A DNA stretch of 64,000 nucleotides, taken from positions 2,108,001 through 2,172,000 of the forward strand of contig JADJXK010000001.1 of NCBI GenBank assembly GCA_016710325.1, given 5' to 3'. This stretch comes from Candidatus Leptofilum proximum. Lineage in GTDB: Bacteria > Chloroflexota > Anaerolineae > Promineifilales > Promineifilaceae. The notes below the pieces were generated by a model. The model was not told the origin of the DNA. It made no database searches and saw nothing but the letters and a program-made list of their open reading frames with translations. Positions 10,393-18,130 of this stretch are shown in pieces (the first letter of the stretch is position 1; each line of letters begins with the position of its first letter). A program made the position numbers and the translations under genes.

Positions 10393-13300
10393 TTATCGGC
10401 TCAATACATCGGTCAGTACGGCCGTAAACGGCTGGCTTGCAGCCTCCTGCGCCAGGGCATTCTGATTGGGCGAGAGCTGTTGTTCCAGGTTGGCACGGAG
10501 CGCCTCGGCGCGCTGTTTTGTTTCCCAATGAAGTGCCGGTTGCTGCAAGACGGCGAGAGTCCAGCCCAAGGCGGTGACGAGATCTCCTGTTTGTGCCTGC
10601 CAGGCAGCCATGCCCACCACGGCCGCTAACACAAACATGATCTCCTGCATGCCCGGGTCCAACTGCAAAATTGTAAGGAATTGGGCACGCGCTGCCGCGT
10701 AATCCCCGGCCGCTAGTTCCAGGAAACCCAGATAGATGGTGCCATCATGAAGCCCAAACAGATCATTTGTTTGGGCACACAGGGTGATGCTTTGCTGAAC
10801 CAACTGGCGGGCCGCCACAAAATCACCCTCGGCCTGTTTGACCAGGCCAAGATGCAGACTGCTGTTGGTGATGTTAAAGAGATCGTTTGTTTCTCGGGCA
10901 ATTTCCAGGCAGGCGGACAACTGCTGGTCGGCTTCGGCCAGGCGGTTGGCATGCAGATTGGCCCGGCCGGTGGCCAGCAAGGTATAGGCGATCAGCCGTG
11001 GATCGCCGATGGCTTTGGCCAGTTCAAGCACGGCCGTTAACTGTTCCACCGCCTCAGCCAGCAGCCCCTGCCCTCGCTTGATAACTCCCAGGTAAGCCCG
11101 TGAAATCGTCATGCCCCACTGGTCCTGGCAGCGCTCGGCCAGCTCATAAGATCGTTGTAACAGCGTAAATGCTTCATCGAAACGGCCGTTAACCCAGGCC
11201 GTCAGTCCCAAATACCGCAGGCTGTAGCTGAGGATATTTTCTTCGCCCGCTAATTCAAGCTGCGGGACGATTGGCACCAACAAGCTGTGGGCCGCGTTGG
11301 TCTGCCCCAGCCGGTGCAAAAAATACGCCTGGTTGGTTTGCATCGCCCAGATGGTTACCTGACGTTCGGTATCGTCAGCATCTGACGCGTCAGCATCTGA
11401 CGCGGCCGCATCTGCTTGCAGCGCCTCAGCCGTCTGGCGGAAAAGTGCTTCGCCATCATGAATCAGACCGCGCAGTTCATAGAAGTAGAACAGGGCAAAG
11501 GCGGCGCGGCGCAGCCCGGTATAGCAGTGCTGGGCGGTCCCCCACGACCAGGCAGCCCGCACGTTGGCCAGTTCTTCGGCAACGGCCGTTAACCCCTCCT
11601 TCTGCCCCGGCCCGCGCAAAACAGCGTCCTGCTCCGCCAACCAATGCAGCGTGTAACGGCCGTATTGGGCCACCGTTTCCCGATAAATTGCAGAATCACT
11701 TTGCAAGTGGTCGGCAGCATACTGGCGGATGATGTTATGCAGGTTGTAGCGGCCAACGGCCGTGCGCTGCACCAACGACCGGTCCACCAGCACCGACAGC
11801 TGCCCCAGGTCAGCCGCCGCAACTTCGGCCGCCGCTTCGCGGGTAAAGCCGCCCTGAAAAACCGACAGCCTCAGCAAAATTTGCTGCTCCACCTGCGTCA
11901 ACAAATCCCAGGAATAATCAAACACAGCCCGCAGGCTGCGGTGGCGCGACGGCATATGACGCAGGGAGACAGTGAGAAAATCCAGGCTCTTCTCAATTTC
12001 TTGGGCAATTTCGGCGCAGGAAAGCAGGCGCACCCAGGAAGCGGCCAGCTCAATCCCCAGGGGCATGCCGCCAACCAGCTGGCAAATCTGGGCAATAGCC
12101 GGGTAATCATCTGCGGTCAGCGGTCGGGCGCTGGCGGCACGGCGGGCGCTCTGGATAAACAGCTGTACGGCGCTGTTATCGGCCAGTGTTTCCACCGCCT
12201 GGGCCTCGGGCAGCGGTAGCTCGCCCAAATCAAAGCGCCATTCTTCTTGCAGCTCCAGCGCCTGGCGGGAGGTGACCAGCAGTTGAACGGCCGTTGTCTC
12301 TGCTACCATGCGCGTCAAAAAATCGGCTGCAGGCAGCAGATGCTCGAAGTTGTCCAGCACCAGCAGCAGCTCTTTGCCTGCCAGCACGTGCAGCAGTTCC
12401 GTCTCGGCGCCGCCCGAACCGCGGAGTTGGTAATGCAGCGCCTCGGCGATGGCCGCCGCCAGCTGGTCTGGTGTTTGCAGCGCGTTGAGTGAGACCCAGG
12501 CCACGCCATCGGCAAACACAGGCTGGTGGCCTACGGCCGTCTGCAAAGCCAGCCGCGTTTTGCCAATGCCACCCGGCCCAACGATAGTCAGCAGGCGGCA
12601 GTTCGGATCGGCCAGCAACTCGGCCAGGTGACCCAGTTCGGCTACGCGGCCGATGAAAGGTGTGGCGGGGGTGGGCAAGGGCGACGGCCGTATTTGGGCT
12701 GGGTCGCGTCGTGTTTCCGGTAGAGGGATGGGCGCCGCGGGCGCTTCCAGCTGCAGCAGCTGTTCGTAAGCAGCCTGGGTGGTTGGACCGGGCGCCACAT
12801 CCAGCTCACGGCGCAGCATGCTCACACACTGCTCAAAGGCGCGGCGCACTCCAGCCCGGTCGCCGCTGAGCGCATGGAGGCGCATCACCTGCACGTAGGC
12901 CGCCTCATTCAGCGGATCCTGCTGAATGAGCAGTTGGGCGCAGCGCGTGGCGGCGCGGTAACTGCCCGTTTGTTCCAGCAGGTACACCAACTGGTGCAGG
13001 GCTTCCTGGTACGCCTGCCGCAGCGCTTCACGCCGGGGAATGAGCCAATCTTCGTAATTACCGGGCAGCAGGTCGCCAGTGTAGGCAGCCACGGCCGTTT
13101 CCAGCCAGTGCAGCTTGTCGGCCTCGGTGACGGCCGTTTTGGCCGCTGCCAGCGCCGCTTCAAATTCGGCTACGTCCAGCGTGAAGCTGGCGTCGGCGCG
13201 CCATTGCAGAGTCATGGAGTCGGCGGCGAGGTAAGTATCAGCGTCGGGCAGGGTCTGGCGCAGGGTGTAGAACAGGTTGCGCAGGTTGGCCCGGGCCTGG

Positions 13301-13485
13301 CTGTCGGATGAATCGGGCCAGAGAGTAAAGGCAAGGTGTTGGCGAGAAACGGCCGTGTGCCGGTGCAGCAGCAAGTAGGCCAGCAAAGAAATGGGCCGGT
13401 CACCGCTGAAGCTGGGCGCCGGTTTCCCCTGGAAAACCAGGCCAAATTCGCCAAAGAGGGTGATGTGCAGGTGTGTTTCGGTCAC
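10393..13485 (-). CDS. AfsR/SARP-like regulator (wHTH-BTAD, NB-ARC, TPR)
   Basis: A transcriptional regulator of about 1030 aa. I prefer the GTG at 13485 (VTETHLHITLFG) because GAGG lies nine bases upstream; a GTG at 13536 would add 17 residues. Domains are a winged helix of OmpR type plus a BTAD-like helical domain (about 1-250, LLAYLLLHRHTAVSRQ and QARANLRNLFYTLR), an NB-ARC ATPase (P-loop GPGGIGKT, Walker B LLLVLDNFEHLL, GMPLGIELAA) and C-terminal TPR-like repeats (about 640-1010). The architecture is that of AfsR-type activators, which couple an unknown signal and ATP to promoter binding. It is divergent from the ABC transporter operon, which makes that operon a candidate target. A short tandem ASDADASDAD stretch lies in the linker. 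The gene is very rich in ACGGCCGT. Confidence 0.9.
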   Translation of the reverse strand: MTETHLHITLFGEFGLVFQGKPAPSFSGDRPISLLAYLLLHRHTAVSRQHLAFTLWPDSSDSQARANLRNLFYTLRQTLPDADTYLAADSMTLQWRADASFTLDVAEFEAALAAAKTAVTEADKLHWLETAVAAYTGDLLPGNYEDWLIPRREALRQAYQEALHQLVYLLEQTGSYRAATRCAQLLIQQDPLNEAAYVQVMRLHALSGDRAGVRRAFEQCVSMLRRELDVAPGPTTQAAYEQLLQLEAPAAPIPLPETRRDPAQIRPSPLPTPATPFIGRVAELGHLAELLADPNCRLLTIVGPGGIGKTRLALQTAVGHQPVFADGVAWVSLNALQTPDQLAAAIAEALHYQLRGSGGAETELLHVLAGKELLLVLDNFEHLLPAADFLTRMVAETTAVQLLVTSRQALELQEEWRFDLGELPLPEAQAVETLADNSAVQLFIQSARRAASARPLTADDYPAIAQICQLVGGMPLGIELAASWVRLLSCAEIAQEIEKSLDFLTVSLRHMPSRHRSLRAVFDYSWDLLTQVEQQILLRLSVFQGGFTREAAAEVAAADLGQLSVLVDRSLVQRTAVGRYNLHNIIRQYAADHLQSDSAIYRETVAQYGRYTLHWLAEQDAVLRGPGQKEGLTAVAEELANVRAAWSWGTAQHCYTGLRRAAFALFYFYELRGLIHDGEALFRQTAEALQADAAASDADASDADDTERQVTIWAMQTNQAYFLHRLGQTNAAHSLLVPIVPQLELAGEENILSYSLRYLGLTAWVNGRFDEAFTLLQRSYELAERCQDQWGMTISRAYLGVIKRGQGLLAEAVEQLTAVLELAKAIGDPRLIAYTLLATGRANLHANRLAEADQQLSACLEIARETNDLFNITNSSLHLGLVKQAEGDFVAARQLVQQSITLCAQTNDLFGLHDGTIYLGFLELAAGDYAAARAQFLTILQLDPGMQEIMFVLAAVVGMAAWQAQTGDLVTALGWTLAVLQQPALHWETKQRAEALRANLEQQLSPNQNALAQEAASQPFTAVLTDVLSR

Positions 13486-13639
13486 GTTGTATCGCCTCAA
13501 TAAAACTGTGTGAACAGTGCGCCTGAGTTTAGCCACGGAATCCGGTTTGGCAAGCGTATGGCCGTTTTTTAACCGTTTGAAAATTCACATTCCGGCATGA
13601 CGCTGCGGAAACGGCCGTTTTGTTACCTTGTCCGCAACA

Positions 13640-13772
13640 AAAAATCCACAGATGGCACAGATAACACAGATTTCTCCTAATTTCTCTGTGTAACTCTGTG
13701 AACGAAAGGGCCACAGATAAACACAGATTTTCACAGATTTATATCCGCGTTAATCCGCGTTAATCCGCGGCC
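13640..13772. repeat. Dispersed CACAGAT-type intergenic repeats and CCGCGTTAAT direct repeats
   Basis: The gap between the divergent regulator and ABC operon holds repeated (G/A)CACAGAT words, a CTCTGTG(T/A)ACTCTGTG pair and three tandem ATCCGCG(TTA) units (about 13743-13770). Related words recur in the arg operon gaps (31718, 33525, 35431). Apart from the ribosome site GAGGAG for the ATPase gene, no clear promoter is seen in this 307-bp gap. Confidence 0.7.
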
Positions 13773-13792
13773 TATTTTCAGAGGAGATCACT

Positions 13793-14713
13793 ATGCAATT
13801 AGAAATCATATCCGCTGCCAAACAGTACCGGCAGGGCACGTGGGGTGTGCAAGACGTCAGCTTGCAGTTGGGGCCGGGCGTGATTGGCCTGCTGGGGCCG
13901 AATGGAGCGGGCAAAACCACGCTCATGAACATGCTGGCCACCATTACCCGCCCCAGCAGCGGACAGGTGTTGTGGAACGGCGTGGACATTGCCCAACAGC
14001 CGGATGTGCTGCGCCGGGTGCTGGGTTACCTGCCGCAGGATTTTGGCGTTTACCCGCACCTGACTGCGGTGGAATTTTTACACTATCTGGCGGCCATCAA
14101 AGGGTTAGACAGGCAAACCGCACAGAGGCGAATCGAAGCGCTGCTGGCGGTGGTGGGCTTAACGGCCGTAGCCAAACGGCCGCTCGGCGCTTACTCCGGC
14201 GGCATGAAACAGCGTGTTGGCATTGCCCAGGCGCTGCTCAACGATCCCCAACTGCTGATCGTGGACGAACCAACGGTGGGGCTGGACCCTGAAGAGCGCA
14301 ACCACTTTCGCCAGCTCATCGCCGATCTGGCCGGTGACCGGATCATCATCCTCTCCACCCACATCGTGGGCGACATCGAGGCGTCGGCGACGGAAATCGC
14401 CATCCTCAGCCAGGGACGGCTGCGCCAACACACCACGCCAGAAGCCCTGCTGCGGGCGGTGGAAGGGCGCGTCTGGGAATGGATTGTGCCCGCCGCCGAT
14501 TTGCCTCAGGTGCGGCAGCGTTACCTGGTCAGCAGCGCCATTCGGCGCAGTGACGGGGTTCACGTTCGCCTGGTAGCTGCCCGTGCCCCAGCAGACGCAG
14601 CGCGCCCTGCTGCACCCACGCTGGAAGATGCTTATTTAGGCTCGCTCCACGCCGAAAGTGCGGCTGGAAACGGCCGTCTCGCTTCCTCCCCATTACAGGC
14701 GGTGGCGATATGA
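13793..14713 (+). CDS. ABC transporter ATP-binding protein
   Basis: A 306-aa ATPase. Visible motifs are Walker A GPNGAGKT, Q-loop LPQDFG, signature YSGGMKQR, Walker B LLIVDEPTVGLDP and H-loop STHI. The C-terminal 90 residues form an accessory domain, as in bacitracin-efflux or Nat-type exporters. ATG at 13793 follows GAGGAG. It overlaps the permease gene by ATGA, so both are translationally coupled. It powers the membrane protein that follows; the direction is probably export, and the substrate is unknown. Confidence 0.93.
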   Translation: MQLEIISAAKQYRQGTWGVQDVSLQLGPGVIGLLGPNGAGKTTLMNMLATITRPSSGQVLWNGVDIAQQPDVLRRVLGYLPQDFGVYPHLTAVEFLHYLAAIKGLDRQTAQRRIEALLAVVGLTAVAKRPLGAYSGGMKQRVGIAQALLNDPQLLIVDEPTVGLDPEERNHFRQLIADLAGDRIIILSTHIVGDIEASATEIAILSQGRLRQHTTPEALLRAVEGRVWEWIVPAADLPQVRQRYLVSSAIRRSDGVHVRLVAARAPADAARPAAPTLEDAYLGSLHAESAAGNGRLASSPLQAVAI

Positions 14714-16311
14714 ACGGCCGTATCCTCTGGTATCTGCTGCACGCCGACTTTCTAGAGCGGGCACGCCGCTCCGGAATCTGGCTGGTGGCCGCGTTGGGCA
14801 TCGGTTTTGGCGTGCTCTTCTTGCCGCCTACCGATTCCCAAACATTGATGGTGGCTTTGGGGCCGTGGCGCGGCGTGTACAACTCGGCCTGGGTGGGCCT
14901 CGTTTTTGGCCTGCTGGCTGTCATGCTGCTGCCGCTGTTTGCGTTTTATCCCATCAAAAACAGCCTCGGCCGCGACCGGCAGACGCGGGTGGGGCAGATC
15001 ATCGCTACCACTCCGGTTAGCCGCCCGCAGTACCTGCTGGGCAAATGGCTGAGCAACGTGGCTGTCCTGGCGATTCTGCTCCTGGTGCTGTCTGTAATGG
15101 CCCTGGTGATGCAGCTGTGGCGCGGTGAGGCAGCGGCCGTACAGCTCACTCCCCTGCTGGCCCCGTTGTGGCTGCTCGGCCTGCCGGTGATGGCCCTGGT
15201 GGCGGCGCTGGCGCTGCTTTTTGAGTCTGTTCCGCTCCTGACGGGCGGTGTCGGCAACGTGATCTACTTCTTTGGCTGGCTTTTCTTTTTAAACAACCTC
15301 TTGCTGCCTGGGCTGTTCCGGGCGCAGGTGGGGCTGGTTACCCCCGGTGCAGATGTGCTGGGCATCACCCGGCCGCTGGCGGCGCTGCAAGTGGTGGCGG
15401 CGCAGATTGACCCGGCGTACAGCGGCCATTTCAACATTGCTGGGGCCAGTTACGGCCGTCTTCCCACCGTCATTTTTTGGGAAGGCATGGATTGGACGAC
15501 AACCATCGCGGCGGAACGGCTGGCCTGGCTGCTGACGGCCGTGGGGTTAGTGCTGGCCACCTCCCTGGTGTTTGACCGCTTCGACCCGGCGCGGCAAGGC
15601 ATGGCGCTCCAGCTAAAGCGGAAGCGGCCTGCCACGTCATTGGCTGCGGAAGAAGGAGACACACATCGGCTGCCAGCGGCGGCGCTGCCCGCGCCAGCCG
15701 CCTCCCTCACGCGGCCATCTCTCTTCACCCTGCTGCGTGCGGAACTGGCCCTGCTGGTGCACGGCCGTTCCCGCTGGCTGAGAGCAGCCGCTGCGGTGGC
15801 CACGCTGCTGAGCCTGGTGGCGCCACCAGGAGACGGGCCCCCGGTTGGCGCGCTGGTCTGGGTATGGCCAGTGCTGCTGTGGTCAGAGTTGGGCACACGC
15901 GCCCAGGCGCATCACACCCGGTCGCTGGTTTATGCCGCGCCGGAACCGCGCCGGGCGCAGTTCTGGGCAGCCTGGCTGGCAGGGGTAACGCTGGCGCTGG
16001 CGGCAACGGCCGTTCCCGGCCTGCGTGCCCTGGTCAGCGGAAATGTGGGGCAGGGGTTGGGCATGATGGTCGGAGTGCTATTTGTGCCCTCGCTGGCGCT
16101 GGCGTGTGGCGTGTGGAGCGGTAACGGCCGTTTGTTCCAGGTGCTGTACCTGTTGGGCTGGTTTGCGGCGGCGGGCGGCAATCACTGGCTGGACTTTATG
16201 GCCTTTCATGCGGAAACGGCCGCGTCTGGTATCCCGCTAGTTTACCTGGTCGCAGCGGTTGCTGCTGTCGGGCTGGCGTGGCTGGGAGAAATTAGAAACG
16301 AACAAATTTAG
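14710..16311 (+). CDS. ABC-2-like transporter permease
   Basis: A 533-aa membrane protein with about twelve hydrophobic segments in two halves, the second starting near residue 335 after a hydrophilic linker. The first half has SLGRDRQTRVGQIIATTPVSR, typical of ABC-2 permeases (the 'TTP(V/L)SR' turn). It starts inside the ATPase stop codon (ATGA). It probably forms the membrane part of an exporter with the ATPase, possibly as a two-half fusion. Seven ACGGCCGT copies were counted in and just before the gene. Confidence 0.87.
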   Translation: MNGRILWYLLHADFLERARRSGIWLVAALGIGFGVLFLPPTDSQTLMVALGPWRGVYNSAWVGLVFGLLAVMLLPLFAFYPIKNSLGRDRQTRVGQIIATTPVSRPQYLLGKWLSNVAVLAILLLVLSVMALVMQLWRGEAAAVQLTPLLAPLWLLGLPVMALVAALALLFESVPLLTGGVGNVIYFFGWLFFLNNLLLPGLFRAQVGLVTPGADVLGITRPLAALQVVAAQIDPAYSGHFNIAGASYGRLPTVIFWEGMDWTTTIAAERLAWLLTAVGLVLATSLVFDRFDPARQGMALQLKRKRPATSLAAEEGDTHRLPAAALPAPAASLTRPSLFTLLRAELALLVHGRSRWLRAAAAVATLLSLVAPPGDGPPVGALVWVWPVLLWSELGTRAQAHHTRSLVYAAPEPRRAQFWAAWLAGVTLALAATAVPGLRALVSGNVGQGLGMMVGVLFVPSLALACGVWSGNGRLFQVLYLLGWFAAAGGNHWLDFMAFHAETAASGIPLVYLVAAVAAVGLAWLGEIRNEQI

Positions 16312-16334
16312 CATTTTATCGAGGATAGAAACCA

Positions 16335-18035
16335 ATGAAACGAACAACCACCTTTTTTATTTTGATGATGCTCTTGCTGGCCGGGTGTGGCCAACGCCTT
16401 GAAGGCACGCCGCCTCAGCCGCCACTGGCTGAAGCCGCCAATGAACCGGTTGCCCTCGAAGCAACGGCCGATCCCGAAACCACTGACTCCGCTGAGGCCA
16501 CGGCTGTACCCGAAGTCATCAATCCGGCCTGGGAAACGGCCGTAACCGCCTGCGCCGCCACTGAACGTGATGAAGTGTGCCAGAACGGACAGACAACCGC
16601 ACTGGCCCAGGTCACTCAGGTGGCGTGGGGCGCAGCCGAGGGCGACGAACCACTGCTGCGCCTGGCCGCCGACCTGGATGAAGACGAGGGCGCGCTGACG
16701 CTGGTCGGGTTAGGGGTCGGGCAGATTGTGGAATTGACGACACTGGTAGTGGATGAAACGGCCGTACCCATCCCCTTTGCCACCATCGACGAAGAAACGG
16801 CGACGGAAGAACACGACCTGGCCGACGTGTTGGAACCGGCCCCGCAGCAAATCACCTTCTTCTCCGAACCGGGAACGGCCGAATTGCCCAGCGGTCTGCT
16901 GCTGGCCGCGCCGCCCTCGGCTTTGTTCACCTCGTTGGGGCTGAACGGCGCCCAGGTCACGCTCGTGGGCAGCGCCTGGGCTGAAGCCGCGCCCGGTGGC
17001 AGCCTGACGTTGACTGTACTCAGTGGCGACGTGATGATGTCGGTGGGAGGGGATACGGCCGTTGCCACTACCGGCAGCCAAATTACCGTCTCCATCAGCC
17101 CGAGTGGATTGGCAACGGGCGCTCCGCAAACAGCCGAGGCTCCAGCTGCCCCCACTATTGCCCCGCTAACCAAACTGGCTGAGTCAGTGCGGCCCAAAAC
17201 GAGCACAAGCAATAGCGGTGGCGTTGAAGAAGATCTGCTCACCCCGCTGGTGCCACCAGAAAACAGCAGCGAAACAACCAACAGCGGACCTGACGATCTG
17301 CTCACCCCGCTGGTGCCACCAACGTTTTACTACCGCAAATTCTTACGGTCCTATCAACGCTGCCTGTCCGACAGGCCGGACGTGGCTCGCTACGTGTATA
17401 ACACGGCCTACTGGCTGCGCAGAATAGAAGACATCGGCTTGGTCCGCGAGGCATTAGGGGATGCCGTCATGGCCCGATTGCAGGACATGGCCCGCCAATG
17501 CGCTACTTTTGACGTTGATTTTGGCTCCACGATGACAGTCAGCAGCAGCGAAGTCACCTTTGCCGCCGAATTGAAAGCCGAGAATGTGCACGTCCAGTTC
17601 ACGCCTGGCGGCGGCCCTTTCCAGGGTGACGTGCAGACCTTGCAGTACCTTTCGCTGACGGAATCGGGAATGGATGCGCCCGCCTGTACGCTGAGCATCA
17701 CCCACCCGGACGGCACGCTGCGTATTGACGACGGCCTGCTGGCCATTCAGGAAAACGGGCTGCGCCTCCGGCTCAATATCCTGCCGGACGTGCCGCAGGA
17801 GTCGTTTGTCTATACCTGCGCCGGTGTCTCAACACAGCCGTCGGCCCCTTTTAACTGGTTCCCGCTGTTCATGGGATTATACGCCGACATCTTCAGCCAA
17901 AAAGGCTTCACCATCAGCGACTGGCACTACGTCGGCGGCGAACTGATGGCGGAAGCGATCCTGGATCGCACCATGACGCTGGACGGCGCCACGCTGGAAG
18001 CCACGACGTACCTGGTGTTGGTCCATAACCCGTAG
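16335..18035 (+). CDS. Lipoprotein with FecR-like region
   Basis: A 566-aa protein with a type II signal peptide (MKRTTTFFILMMLLLAGC, Cys 18). It has an acidic Thr/Ala-rich region, then a FecR-like beta region (about 205-255: VTLVGSAWAEA, LTVLSGDVMMSVGG, GSQITVSI). After a Pro/Ser linker with two copies of DLLTPLVPP comes a C-terminal domain (about 330-566) with AENVHVQFTPGGGPF and LSITHPDG that I do not recognise. It follows the permease by 23 bp on the same strand and is probably co-transcribed. The role is unknown; a cell-surface scaffold or sensor is possible. Confidence 0.8.
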   Translation: MKRTTTFFILMMLLLAGCGQRLEGTPPQPPLAEAANEPVALEATADPETTDSAEATAVPEVINPAWETAVTACAATERDEVCQNGQTTALAQVTQVAWGAAEGDEPLLRLAADLDEDEGALTLVGLGVGQIVELTTLVVDETAVPIPFATIDEETATEEHDLADVLEPAPQQITFFSEPGTAELPSGLLLAAPPSALFTSLGLNGAQVTLVGSAWAEAAPGGSLTLTVLSGDVMMSVGGDTAVATTGSQITVSISPSGLATGAPQTAEAPAAPTIAPLTKLAESVRPKTSTSNSGGVEEDLLTPLVPPENSSETTNSGPDDLLTPLVPPTFYYRKFLRSYQRCLSDRPDVARYVYNTAYWLRRIEDIGLVREALGDAVMARLQDMARQCATFDVDFGSTMTVSSSEVTFAAELKAENVHVQFTPGGGPFQGDVQTLQYLSLTESGMDAPACTLSITHPDGTLRIDDGLLAIQENGLRLRLNILPDVPQESFVYTCAGVSTQPSAPFNWFPLFMGLYADIFSQKGFTISDWHYVGGELMAEAILDRTMTLDGATLEATTYLVLVHNP

Positions 18036-18130
18036 TTTAGAGTGCGTAGTGAGACCCAGCTACGCACTACGCAACAAGAAGTCTATAACTCGAAGGAATT
18101 CAAATCATGCAACTTTTAGGAACACACACA

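Noticed and set aside
13640..13772. ATCCGCGTTA direct repeats as an origin or iteron set
   Set aside because: Only three units, no dnaA, parAB or DnaA-box-like cluster; the same word family is dispersed in other gaps.
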